Origin: Bifidobacteriaceae bacterium
GTDB lineage: Bacteria; Actinomycetota; Actinomycetes; Actinomycetales; WQXJ01
Assembly (NCBI GenBank): GCA_031266115.1
Contig: JAISBQ010000219.1
Span: 1-20,528 of the forward strand
Direction: 5' to 3'
Length of the DNA: 20,528 nt
The notes under the pieces are model-generated. The model was not told the origin of the DNA. It made no database searches and saw only the letters and a program-made list of their open reading frames with translations. The number at the start of each line of letters is the position of its first letter. The first letter of the stretch is position 1. This document shows positions 1-8,316 of the stretch, one piece after another. The position numbers were made by a program, and so were the translations under genes.

Positions 1-740
1 GGCGCGCGGCTGGCGGCCTGACGCCGGTGCCTCAGCCAGTGCCGGACAGCAAACAGCAGGCCGCCCGCGGCAAGGAGAGTCGCGCCGAGCGTGACGATCA
101 ACCTGGCGAGGGCGGCCGAAAAGATGGACTGGGCCGCCGATGTCGCATCGTTGACGAATTCGGAAGCGAAATCCACCAGGACCGCGGACGCGGCCATATC
201 TGTGGTGGGTGGGCCGAGGAACCCGGTCACATAGGCGGCAAGGGATGGATCGAGGAGAAGCTCGGCATACGCGGCCGACACCGTCGCCGCGCCGTGTGTC
301 AACGACGCATAGGACGCTCCGGCCTCGGTTGCCGGCGCGGAGGCATCCGGATCCGCCGAACGTGCCCGCTCCAACGACCCCATCGGGTCGTCGAGCAGCG
401 CGATGGCCGGACCGCGGGGCTCGGAGGGGGTGAGCGGTGGGACGGCGCCTGCCGCGTCCGCCACCTCAGCGAAGGAGGCGTCGGTCTCAGCCGCCGCCCC
501 CGGCGGGGCGCCGCCCTGTGCACGGGCAGCGTTGGCCTCGGCGTCGAGCGCGACCACGGCAGTCTGTGCCGCCGTCACGACGCGGGTGACCACCCGGTCT
601 TCCCGCGCTGCCATGTAGGCGTGGTAGCCAGTCCACGTGGCGTAGATCCCGGTGAGAGCGCCCATCGACAGCAGCACCGCGGTGGCGACCACCAAGCGAG
701 GGCGCGAGTCACCCGACCGGGGCCCTGGCGCACTGCTCAT
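1..740 (-). CDS. Membrane protein with two membrane segments, left-truncated
   Basis: This minus-strand frame is open from an ATG at 740 to the left edge (246 codons) with no stop in the window. A GGAGGG ribosome binding site sits 6 bases before the ATG and fixes the start. The protein starts with a short basic cytoplasmic tail, then a membrane segment (about residues 16-35). An extracytoplasmic Ala/Pro/Asp-rich region of about 175 residues follows, then a second membrane segment (about 210-233) and a basic stretch containing WLRHRRQ. I recognise no family. It starts 42 bases downstream of the neighbouring gene's stop on the same strand, so the two are probably co-transcribed. They share the same topology although their sequences look different. 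The C-terminal tail lies outside the window. The reading frame is well supported; the function is unknown. Confidence 0.8.
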   Translation of the reverse strand, partial: MSSAPGPRSGDSRPRLVVATAVLLSMGALTGIYATWTGYHAYMAAREDRVVTRVVTAAQTAVVALDAEANAARAQGGAPPGAAAETDASFAEVADAAGAVPPLTPSEPRGPAIALLDDPMGSLERARSADPDASAPATEAGASYASLTHGAATVSAAYAELLLDPSLAAYVTGFLGPPTTDMAASAVLVDFASEFVNDATSAAQSIFSAALARLIVTLGATLLAAGGLLFAVRHWLRHRRQAASRA

Positions 741-782
741 CGCGTGCCCTCCATGCGCTGGCGCAAGGCGTCAGCGACGCGC

Positions 783-2204
783 CTATGACGGCGAGCCGCC
801 TCCGTTTGGCTTGGTGGTCCGCCAGGGGATCCTGGGGCCTGGAGCTTTGGGGGCGGCAGGCTTGGTCTCGTCGGCATCGCCAGGCGCAGGTGCACCAGGA
901 GACGGTGCGGCGGGGGCGGGCGTGGACGGGGGCGGTGCGGACGCAGATCCGCGGGCGAATCCTGGCCGGGCGGCGGGAAGCGCACCGCTGGGCCGGGGCG
1001 GGGTGGCGGGCACGGGTTTGAGGCCGCCAGGCGCCCCGGGTGCTCTGGGGGTGCTCGGGGTGGTGGACGATGCCGGTCCACCGGTTCCCTTGCCGGCCGC
1101 GCTGGCCGAGGTGGGAACGCCGGGACGCCCGCCCGCGCCGCGTGGCGCCGCACTGGGGATGGCCGGGGTCTTGGGCGTGCCCGGCGCGGCCTGCGCACTT
1201 GACGCGCCTGGCGTGCTTGACGCAGCTGGGACGAGGGGGGGCCTGGCAGCGGGGGATGCGGGCCGACCTGCGGGTGAGGACGGCCCCGCACCGGGAGGTC
1301 GCGGAGTCGTGGCGGAGACCTCGACTGGCGCCGCCTCGACAGCGGTCGATTCCTTCGCCTTCTTCGGTGCCTTGGGAGTCTTGGGTGCCTTTGCGGCTTT
1401 GGGTGCGCGCGGTGTGGCGGGCACCGTCGATGCTGTGCGTCGGCGCAGCGCGTAGACCACGTACCAGACGGCCGCCATCACGGCGAAAAGCCCGGCAAGC
1501 CCGAAGTAGACGAAGACCACCGTGCGTGGTCCCCCGACGCTGCCCTTGGCCTGGTCAAGGAGTTCTTGGATTCGGATCCCGCGGTTGTCCTCAATGCCTT
1601 CGGCGATCACCGGAACCGGCAGGCCGCGGATCTGTGTGAGGTACTCCTGAAGATCGTTCTTGATGTCCTCGTCCGGCGTGTCCTGAGGGATCTTCTCGAC
1701 GATGGTGTCAACATCTTCGATCAACGTGGTGAACTGCACCACGTCCTTGTCATCGGCGTTATAGCCGCGTCCGGAGAAGTATCGGGCCCTGTCCAGACGT
1801 GCCTGGGCGTCGTCGAGAAGCGCCTCGGCGCGCCGGCCGAATTCGTCGGCCGGCAACGGCAACGAGGAGAGCAGCGGACTCCCGGCCTTCTCGAGGTCTT
1901 CCAGCGCCTTGTTGGTCAGTTCTTCGTCGGGTTCGCGTCCCGTGACACCGGCCATGGTGATCTCGTTGAGTTCCGTCGCGAGAGCCTGTTGCGCGACGTT
2001 GGCCTTGGCCACGAGGTTGACCAGGTCGACGGTCTTGGTCGCGTCGCTCAAGGACGGCAAGCTGATGATTCCCATGGTGGCCGTGGCGGCGCCGACTAGC
2101 GTGGCGGCGATCCCCAGGAGGAGCCAGATGGCGGTACGGCGCTTGCGCGCAGGTGCGGGGGACTCGACTGCGGGAGGCGTCGAAACCGTAGGATCGTCGG
2201 CCAT
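783..2204 (-). CDS. Membrane protein with extracytoplasmic helical domain and long Pro/Ala-rich tail
   Basis: The product is 473 residues, from ATG at 2204 to TAG at 783. A basic N-terminus (RKRR, residues 20-23) precedes membrane segment 1 (about 24-49). An extracytoplasmic region of about 175 residues follows, rich in Leu, Asp and Glu and probably helical. Membrane segment 2 is at about 228-252 and ends in RRR, which predicts that both termini are cytoplasmic. Residues 253-473 are a low-complexity tail of Pro, Ala, Lys, Ser and Gly with repeated APK/TPK steps, almost certainly disordered. The topology recalls sensor or scaffold proteins, but I see no kinase, HAMP or enzyme motif. It is the first gene of a probable two-gene operon with the truncated gene at 740. 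No function is assigned. The GC-rich tail gives long open frames on the other strand, which I treat as shadows. Confidence 0.82.
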   Translation of the reverse strand: MADDPTVSTPPAVESPAPARKRRTAIWLLLGIAATLVGAATATMGIISLPSLSDATKTVDLVNLVAKANVAQQALATELNEITMAGVTGREPDEELTNKALEDLEKAGSPLLSSLPLPADEFGRRAEALLDDAQARLDRARYFSGRGYNADDKDVVQFTTLIEDVDTIVEKIPQDTPDEDIKNDLQEYLTQIRGLPVPVIAEGIEDNRGIRIQELLDQAKGSVGGPRTVVFVYFGLAGLFAVMAAVWYVVYALRRRTASTVPATPRAPKAAKAPKTPKAPKKAKESTAVEAAPVEVSATTPRPPGAGPSSPAGRPASPAARPPLVPAASSTPGASSAQAAPGTPKTPAIPSAAPRGAGGRPGVPTSASAAGKGTGGPASSTTPSTPRAPGAPGGLKPVPATPPRPSGALPAARPGFARGSASAPPPSTPAPAAPSPGAPAPGDADETKPAAPKAPGPRIPWRTTKPNGGGSPS

Positions 2205-2517
2205 GTCTCACCATTCTTTGGACGGTCGGGATACGAAGCACGGAGGGTAAGGGTGCTTCTTCGGGTGGTCATGCTACAGGGGCCTCGCCCCGGTCATCCG
2301 TGCCGAAGGGCCAATCACCGGGCTGAGCACCTCGGCGACCATATCAACTGCTAGGTAGAAATACCAATCGGACGCCGCGTACGCACGCGTCCGATGTCCG
2401 AGCGACCGACCGAGCCCCTCGGGTGGGGGTGCAGCCTTAGGGGATGGTGGAGGATCTGGGGTGGGCCCCTTGAGGTCCCCCCCCCAAACCAAGGCGGTGC
2501 GCGTGGAAGGACCAGCG
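2205..2517. other. Divergent intergenic region between the membrane-protein operon and ligA
   Basis: These 313 bases separate the divergent starts at 2204 (minus) and 2518 (plus), so they should hold promoters for both. The only AT-rich patch is at about 2338-2370. A run of nine C residues lies at 2477-2485, about 32 bases before the ligA start. Small open frames here have no recognisable product and no good ribosome binding site. Confidence 0.7.
2338..2367 (-). promoter_or_regulatory. Possible promoter for the minus-strand membrane-protein operon
   Basis: Read on the minus strand, TTGGTA (2362-2367) and TATGGT (2338-2343) are separated by 18 bases, which resembles a sigma-70-type -35/-10 pair. 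It faces the gene starting at 2204 and would give a leader of about 125 bases. The match is modest and rests on position and AT content. Confidence 0.3.
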
Positions 2518-4842
2518 ATGACCGAACCTACATCCCTTGCCGAAGCCGGCGACACGTGGCGCGCGCTGGTGAACCAGGTCGGACTTCACCGAGCGGCGTA
2601 CTACCAGCGGGATGACCCTCTGGTCTCGGATGCGCAGTATGACGCGTTGATGCGCGATCTGGAGGACCTCGAACGCCGCTTCCCCGCCCTGCGCACTCCC
2701 GATTCACCAACCCAGACCGTCGGCGCGCCGCCGGTCACCGATTTCGCCCCGGTCCGCCATCGCGTGCCATTGCTTTCCCTCGACAACGCCTTCACGTTCG
2801 AGGACATGGCCGCGTGGTGGAAGCGTGTCGCGGAAGCGGTCGGCTCGGGGCATCTGCTGTGCGAAGCCAAGATCGACGGTTTGGCTGTCGATCTGACCTA
2901 CATCGACGGTCACCTGGAACGCGGCGCCACGCGAGGTGACGGTCACGTGGGCGAGGATGTCACACCGAACATTCACACCATCCGCACGGTTCCGTTGCGG
3001 CTGGTTGGCGAGAACGTGCCCCGCGTGCTGGAGATTCGCGGCGAGGTCTACATCGCCACCGCCGATTTCACCCGCCTCAACGATGAGATGGCCGGCGCCG
3101 GGCTTCGGCGTTTCGCGAACCCACGCAATGCCGCTGCCGGGTCGCTGCGCCAAAAGCATCCCGAGGTGACCGCGAGTCGTCCCCTGTCCATGCTGGTCCA
3201 CGGCATCGGCGCCCTGGAATGGGGCGATGGCGCCCCTCACCCCGCGTGGGCCACACAGTCCGAGGCGTACCGCCAGTTGCGGCAATGGGGTCTGCCGACA
3301 GCGAACGACACCGTTATGGCGGACGGCCTCGCCGAGGCGTGGGCCGCCATCGTCCACCGGGGAAAACACCGGCACGATGGCGACTTCGACATCGACGGCA
3401 TGGTGGTCAAGGTGGACGACCTCGCCGTTCAGCGAAGCCTCGAGGCGACCAGCCGGGCTCCACGGTGGGCGATCGCGTTCAAGTATCCGCCGGAAGAGGT
3501 GACCACCACGCTGCTCGATATCCGCGTGGCGGTGGGACGGACGGGGCGGGTGACGCCGTACGGAGTGATGGCCAAAGCGGAGGTGGCCGGATCCTGGGTG
3601 CAGCACGCGACTCTCCACAACGCGGCGGAGGTGGTCCGCAAGGGCGTGCTGATCGGCGACACCGTGTGGTTACGCAAGGCCGGAGACGTCATCCCAGAGA
3701 TCGTGGCACCGGTGGTGGACGCGCGAACTGGGCAGGAGCGAGCCTTCGAGATGCCCACGGTGTGCCCCTCATGCGGAACACCCCTCGCGCCCGAGAAGGT
3801 GGGAGACGCAGACGTGCGCTGCCCGAACGCGCAATTCTGCCGTGCGCAGATTGTGGAACGGATCGCCCACCTGGCCTCGCGAGGGGCCTTGGACATCGAA
3901 GCGCTCGGCTACGAGACTGCCGTGGCGCTGGTCGATCCGGACGCAAGGAGACCCCGCGATTCGACCGAGAAGCCCGCCACAGGGGTGCTGGCTGGCGAAG
4001 CCGACCTGTTTACCCTCACCGTCGACGATCTGCGCGAGGTCATGGTATGGCGCCAGAAACGAGGCAAGCCGGCTCCGGCAGGCGAGGCCGGCACGGCCGA
4101 GGCCGCGGACGGGCCGACATCCTTCGATGGGGAGCGGGACCAGGAGGAATGGGACGCCTCCGCCGCGATCGCCGATGGCCCGCAGCCCGGCGGCGGATGG
4201 ACCAGGTACCCGTTCTTCTGGACCAAGGCCACGGCGGGGGCGCCGGCCAGGCCGGGTAAACGCGCCGAGGTTCTCGTGGAACAGCTCGCTGCCGCGCGAC
4301 ATCGGCCGCTGTGGCGGATCCTGGTGGCGCTGTCGATCCGGCACGTCGGGCCGACCGCCGCGCGCTCGCTCGCAGCGGCATTCGGCTCGGTCTCGGCGAT
4401 CCGCGAGGCCGACGAAGCGAGCCTCACGCGGGCCGATGGCGTCGACACGGTGATCGCGCGGTCCCTCACCCAGTGGTTCGAGGTGCCGTGGCACGTCGCG
4501 CTCATTGAGGCGTGGGAGGCAGCGGGGGTGGACCTGTCGCCCGCCGCGGACGAGCGTCCGCCTCAGACGCTGGCGGGACGGACCGTCGTGGTGACGGGAT
4601 CGCTCACCGGCTTCACCCGCGACCAAGCAAAGGAAGCGATCATGGAGCGCGGCGGCAAGCCGGCGGGCTCGGTCTCCAAACGGACCGACTTCGCCGTCGT
4701 CGGGTCGAGTGCTGGGGTGAAGGGGACCAAGGCGCGAGAGTTGGGGGTACCGATCCTCGACGAGGAGGGGTTCGTTCGGCTGCTGGAATCCGGGTCGCCC
4801 AGCGTGACCAAGGCCGCCGATGGCGACCGATCGCAGGACTGA
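2518..4842 (+). CDS. ligA: NAD-dependent DNA ligase LigA
   Basis: The product (774 residues) seals nicks in duplex DNA during replication and repair, using NAD+ as the adenylate donor. The N-terminal Ia region is followed by the adenylation domain with the KIDG motif, whose nucleophile is Lys118. Next come the OB fold and a four-cysteine zinc finger (Cys416, 419, 435, 441). The helix-hairpin-helix region contains SIRHVGPTAA, and a BRCT domain occupies about residues 681-760. The start is ATG 2518 rather than the in-frame ATG 2461: GGAAGG (2505-2510) sits 7 bases upstream, and the family's N-terminus begins here. The protein is longer than the usual bacterial 650-700 residues because of an insertion at about 465-580 with an acidic, Gly/Ala-rich low-complexity stretch. 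Longer LigA proteins of this kind occur in some actinomycetes. It converges on the LCP operon with an 11-base gap. Confidence 0.97.
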   Translation: MTEPTSLAEAGDTWRALVNQVGLHRAAYYQRDDPLVSDAQYDALMRDLEDLERRFPALRTPDSPTQTVGAPPVTDFAPVRHRVPLLSLDNAFTFEDMAAWWKRVAEAVGSGHLLCEAKIDGLAVDLTYIDGHLERGATRGDGHVGEDVTPNIHTIRTVPLRLVGENVPRVLEIRGEVYIATADFTRLNDEMAGAGLRRFANPRNAAAGSLRQKHPEVTASRPLSMLVHGIGALEWGDGAPHPAWATQSEAYRQLRQWGLPTANDTVMADGLAEAWAAIVHRGKHRHDGDFDIDGMVVKVDDLAVQRSLEATSRAPRWAIAFKYPPEEVTTTLLDIRVAVGRTGRVTPYGVMAKAEVAGSWVQHATLHNAAEVVRKGVLIGDTVWLRKAGDVIPEIVAPVVDARTGQERAFEMPTVCPSCGTPLAPEKVGDADVRCPNAQFCRAQIVERIAHLASRGALDIEALGYETAVALVDPDARRPRDSTEKPATGVLAGEADLFTLTVDDLREVMVWRQKRGKPAPAGEAGTAEAADGPTSFDGERDQEEWDASAAIADGPQPGGGWTRYPFFWTKATAGAPARPGKRAEVLVEQLAAARHRPLWRILVALSIRHVGPTAARSLAAAFGSVSAIREADEASLTRADGVDTVIARSLTQWFEVPWHVALIEAWEAAGVDLSPAADERPPQTLAGRTVVVTGSLTGFTRDQAKEAIMERGGKPAGSVSKRTDFAVVGSSAGVKGTKARELGVPILDEEGFVRLLESGSPSVTKAADGDRSQD

Positions 4843-4853
4843 CCTTCACGCTC

Positions 4854-5996
4854 CTAGCGTGGCGTCGCGGCGGCATTGGCACCGTCCGACGCGCTTGGGG
4901 AAGCGATGGCCGGCCGGCGGTCCTCGGCGATGGCATCCCACAGGGCCTCGATCCCCGGGGCGAAAAGGACATTGGCGCCATCGCCGGCGCTGACGTTCGG
5001 AGCGGTGATGAACGCGATCTCGTCCAGGGGTGTCGAGCGCAACGCGAAGGCGAGACCGGCCAGGTTGGCGGCCGATCCAAGGTTGGGGGAGGTTGTCATC
5101 GCCCTGGCCGACGCGGTCGCGACACGATAGAGGTCCGGCAGCGACGTGAGCAGGTTCATGCCAGCGACCCGCCGACCGATGGCGATCCCCAACGCTTGCT
5201 GGCGCCCGATCCTGGCGAGATCTGAGCCTTCGGGCATGCCGCGACCCTTGCGGGCGCGGGCATAGGCAAGCGCCGTGGTGCCATCGAAGTCCTGGCATCC
5301 CGCCTCGATGTCGAGCTTCGCATCCGTCGATTGCATTGCCTGATCGACGCACATGGTCACGTGGCCGATCGCGTCGATCACACCCACAAATCCGGCGAAA
5401 TCGACCACAACGAAGCCGTCAATGCGGATGCCTGTGACCGATTCCACTGTCTGAATGGTGCACGCCGCCGCATCGCCCACGTTGTCGCCCTGGGTGGCGC
5501 CATACGAGAAGGCAGCGTTGAACTTCGCGTGGCCCCCCAGGGTCGTGGTCCCGTTGGACAGCGTGCACGGAGGGATGTCGACCAGCGTGTCCCGCGGGAT
5601 CGAGATCGCCTCGACGCGGGAACGGTCTGCCGAGATGTGGACGATCACGGTCGAATCGGACCTCATCGATCGCGACGTGCCGCCGCCGATCGCCTGGTTA
5701 GAGCCCTCACGGGAATCCGACCCGATGACGAGGACGTTGGCGGCCCGTCCGTCGAACGGGTCGCGGGGATCGCCGCTGGCGCTCGGGGCGCGAACCGAGG
5801 GCCGGTTCGTCACCAAGGCATCGGCGTCGTAGGAGACCAACGCGCGGTCGAATTCCGTCACCATGGCCACCGCCGCAGATCCCACCGCGCCGATCGTCGC
5901 GAGGATCGCCAAGGCAATCGCCTTGAGCACGGGGTGGCGCCCCGATGTCCGGCGGTGTTGAGGGCTCGACGCGTGCGCGGCGGTGTGGCGAGGCAT
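4854..5996 (-). CDS. LytR-CpsA-Psr (LCP) family protein, probable cell-wall polymer ligase
   Basis: LCP enzymes move lipid-linked glycopolymers (teichoic acids, arabinogalactan, capsule) onto peptidoglycan at the outer face of the membrane. The product is 380 residues: a short cytoplasmic tail, one membrane segment (about 23-47), then an extracellular LCP domain. Family motifs are clear: GSDSR (92-96), RSDS (112-115), SIPRDT (132-137), KFNAAF (158-163) and YARARKG (245-251), followed by SDLARIGRQQ (258-267). The conserved Arg and Asp residues expected to bind the pyrophosphate are present. Cys pairs in the domain may form disulfides. The ATG at 5996 is 5 bases past the stop of the upstream LCP gene, with GAGGAG about 11 bases before it inside that gene's end, so the two are translationally close. 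The physiological substrate cannot be told from sequence. Confidence 0.93.
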   Translation of the reverse strand: MPRHTAAHASSPQHRRTSGRHPVLKAIALAILATIGAVGSAAVAMVTEFDRALVSYDADALVTNRPSVRAPSASGDPRDPFDGRAANVLVIGSDSREGSNQAIGGGTSRSMRSDSTVIVHISADRSRVEAISIPRDTLVDIPPCTLSNGTTTLGGHAKFNAAFSYGATQGDNVGDAAACTIQTVESVTGIRIDGFVVVDFAGFVGVIDAIGHVTMCVDQAMQSTDAKLDIEAGCQDFDGTTALAYARARKGRGMPEGSDLARIGRQQALGIAIGRRVAGMNLLTSLPDLYRVATASARAMTTSPNLGSAANLAGLAFALRSTPLDEIAFITAPNVSAGDGANVLFAPGIEALWDAIAEDRRPAIASPSASDGANAAATPR

Positions 5997-6001
5997 CGCG
6001 A

Positions 6002-7456
6002 TCAGGACTCCTCGGTGGCGTCGTTACCCTTCCACGTCCCCTTCTCGATGCGGCGGAAATCTTTGGCAGCGGCATCGGCGTCCAGGAGCACGGTTGAGCC
6101 GACGCCACCACCCGGGTCGTAGCCGATCGTGGCGATGGTCGGAGTGCCGGTGGCGCCATTCGGTCCGGCGGCTGCGCGCAAGGCCCACGCCATCCGGCCG
6201 AGTGTCACGATGTTCATCGACGAGTCCACCGTCAGCGCCGCGGTACCCGCATCCACGAGCCTGACCGCGGCCAGGGGATTGACCAACGATGACGGCCTGG
6301 CCACTTTGCCGATCAGCGCCCCCAAGACCTGGCGTTGCCGCCCGGCCCGGCCGATGTCTCCGGTGGGATCCGCGTACCGCATGCGGGAAAACGCCAGGGA
6401 TGTTGCGCCATCGGCGAGGTGGCACCCCTCGGCCCACTGAAGCTTCGATTTGGGATCCTCGACGTCATAGTCCAGACACAGGTCGACGCCGCCCACGGCA
6501 TCCACCAACCGTGTCAGGGAGCCGAAACCGACCTCGACATAGTGATCGATGGTCAGGCCGGTCAGCGCCTCGACCGCTTCGACCAACAGGGGTGGACCGC
6601 CCAGCGCGTAGGCCGCATTGATCTTGTTGTCGCCGTGGCCGGGGATGGGGGCATAGGTGTCGCGGGGGATCGACACGAGGGACGTGGTGCCCGAAGGGGG
6701 CACGTTGAGCACCATGATGACGTCGGCACGGGCACCATCCACGGCATCGTCCACCCCTCCAGACCCCCGCTGGTCGCTGCCGGCGATGAGATAGGTGGTG
6801 CCTGCGGTCGGTGCGCCTGTGGACAGCGCGTCCACGTGGTGGAGCTTGGAGTTCGCCCAGACCACCAGGCCAAGGGGGAAGGCCACCAGGAATATCAACG
6901 CGATGACCACGATGCGCCGCCACCGGCGCCTGCGCCGACGGCGAGATGGCTTGGGCCGCGCATAGTCGGGATCGTCGACGTAGCTTGGGTGGGGCGGGTG
7001 GCTGGGGGGCTGAGCTCCGCCAGGCTCGTACGAGGGGGGCTGGGCGGATACCGGGTAGCCAGGATCCATGCCGCCACGCGGCCTCCGGGCTCCGCCGGGT
7101 TCGAAGCGTGGCGCACGCGGCGCTCGAGGGGCGCTGCCACGGGCGGTCGCGAGGGGGCGTCCGGAGGCGGCCCGACGCGGCTGGCTGGACGGCGGTGTGG
7201 CGTCGGAGTCGGCGATCCGCGTGGGGGCGAGGTCCTCCGGTGCGATGCGCGTGGGCGGATCGTTCAGCCCGGAGTCCCATGCGGCGCCGTATGGGGCGAT
7301 GCGGGTGGCGGGAAGGTCCTCCGGCGTTGTCCGGGCGCTGGCATCACGGCGAGGTGGGGGGTTCTGCGGGAGGTTCGGGCCGGCATCGTCGGCGCGTCTT
7401 AGCGGCATGGCCGAGCGGCGGACGGGCGGACGGACTGGCTTGTCCGGGTGAGGCAT
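6002..7456 (-). CDS. LCP family protein with long disordered cytoplasmic tail
   Basis: This is the first gene of the LCP pair, with the same expected role of transferring a glycopolymer to peptidoglycan. I place the start at ATG 7456 (484 residues) rather than the ATG at 7522, because AGGAAGG lies 5 bases upstream of 7456. Residues 1-170 are a Pro/Arg/Ala-rich cytoplasmic tail carrying three copies of a TRIA motif (51-54, 69-72, 79-82). A very basic RRRRRRRWRR stretch comes next, then one membrane segment (about 182-201). The LCP domain shows GSDQR (226-230), SIPRDT (262-267), KINAAY (278-283) and FSRMRY (356-361), with RAGRQRQ (370-376). The two LCP proteins are clearly homologous in this domain but differ in their tails. 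The tail length suggests contact with cytoplasmic proteins or control by phosphorylation, which is inference. Confidence 0.92.
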   Translation of the reverse strand: MPHPDKPVRPPVRRSAMPLRRADDAGPNLPQNPPPRRDASARTTPEDLPATRIAPYGAAWDSGLNDPPTRIAPEDLAPTRIADSDATPPSSQPRRAASGRPLATARGSAPRAPRAPRFEPGGARRPRGGMDPGYPVSAQPPSYEPGGAQPPSHPPHPSYVDDPDYARPKPSRRRRRRRWRRIVVIALIFLVAFPLGLVVWANSKLHHVDALSTGAPTAGTTYLIAGSDQRGSGGVDDAVDGARADVIMVLNVPPSGTTSLVSIPRDTYAPIPGHGDNKINAAYALGGPPLLVEAVEALTGLTIDHYVEVGFGSLTRLVDAVGGVDLCLDYDVEDPKSKLQWAEGCHLADGATSLAFSRMRYADPTGDIGRAGRQRQVLGALIGKVARPSSLVNPLAAVRLVDAGTAALTVDSSMNIVTLGRMAWALRAAAGPNGATGTPTIATIGYDPGGGVGSTVLLDADAAAKDFRRIEKGTWKGNDATEES

Positions 7457-7505
7457 GGGGTCCTTCCTGGTCGGCGGCGGCTCGGACGAGCGGGCTCCAC
7501 ACGCA

Positions 7506-7537
7506 AGATCCGGCGGCGACATCGCGCCGCCGGATCT
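7506..7537. other. Perfect 13-bp-stem hairpin in the LCP operon leader
   Basis: AGATCCGGCGGCG (7506-7518) and its exact reverse complement (7525-7537) flank a 6-base loop. It lies 50 bases upstream of the LCP start at 7456. No T-run follows on either strand, so it is not a classic intrinsic terminator. It could act as a leader structure or an operator. Confidence 0.65.
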
Positions 7538-7724
7538 GCTGGCCGCCGCATCTCAGCTGGTCGGAGCTTCGCGCGGCCCGGCGGAGTGAAGCCGGATCGA
7601 CCCGTTACCCGGACCCCGGGCGCGAGCGCGGCACGGAGTCGACCCACTGGCAGTGTGCCTCGTTTTGCTCCGGGGCGGCGGGCTGACCTGCGGCGTGTCG
7701 GGTGTTTGTGTGGCTTTCGCCCCC

Positions 7725-7805
7725 CGCGTGGGCTCGGGGAATGGGCCGGTGCCGGTAGGGGCGGCGACCATGACGTGCGCCCCTCCGCGCGGGCTCGGGG
7801 AACGG
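7725..7805. repeat. Pair of 20-bp direct repeats, 61 bases apart
   Basis: The consensus CGCGNGGGCTCGGGGAAYGG occurs at 7725-7744 and 7786-7805 with 18 of 20 matches. Both copies are preceded by a C-rich tract. The role is unknown. Confidence 0.55.
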
Positions 7806-8136
7806 TGGCGAACCGGCGCTCGCCGGCGCCGACTCGCGAGCAGACCGCCCGAGTCTACCTGGCGCGGGCCACGCGGCTGGGGCGGTGCCGCTGCCCGAGA
7901 CACGCTGTACCAATCCGTGGTCGCGCGTGTGGTCGCGCCTCCCACTCACCGAGCCAGCGGTCTTGGGGCAACAGCCGGTTGCCTTGATTCCCCCAAAGCC
8001 GCTGGCCCTCGGTGTAAAGGGGCACTTGTGTCCACGGCGGCCGTGGCCACGTGACCCGCGGTGGGGCGTGGTGGTGCTGGGAGCTCGCACCATTCGCGGA
8101 CCGCGCCAGTGTTGCCACAGCGAATGGGTGCCACGG

Positions 8137-8265
8137 GTGATCGTGTGGGTGTGTCCACAAGTTACCGCGACTCCACAGGTGATCGTGTAGGCGTGTGGGT
8201 GTGAATGGCCGAGGGGGACGGGAAGGTCCAGATCACGCGGTGATCGTGTAGGCGTGTCGGTGTGA
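8137..8265. repeat. Three GTGATCGTGT-type direct repeats
   Basis: Copies at 8179-8204 and 8240-8265 match at 25 of 26 bases, and a diverged copy starts at 8137. They share GTGATCGTGTAGGCGTGT (the first copy with two changes). The third copy overlaps a small GATCAC/GTGATC inverted repeat (8231-8245). Spacing is 42 and 61 bases. This is too irregular for CRISPR; operator sites or slipped duplication are possible. Confidence 0.6.
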
Positions 8266-8316
8266 GACCGAGCCCCAGGGCGTGCGACTTGGGTGTGTCG
8301 GCATGGTGGTGTGGTG

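Noticed and set aside
2461..2517. Upstream ATG for ligA at 2461
   Set aside because: It would add 19 residues translated through the poly-C leader. ATG 2518 has a good ribosome binding site and the family's usual N-terminus.
2274..2555. Small minus-strand frame (93 codons) between the divergent genes
   Set aside because: It overlaps the ligA start and its leader, and has no recognisable product or start signal.
8137..8265. CRISPR array
   Set aside because: Only three copies, uneven spacing, one copy strongly diverged and no cas genes in the window.
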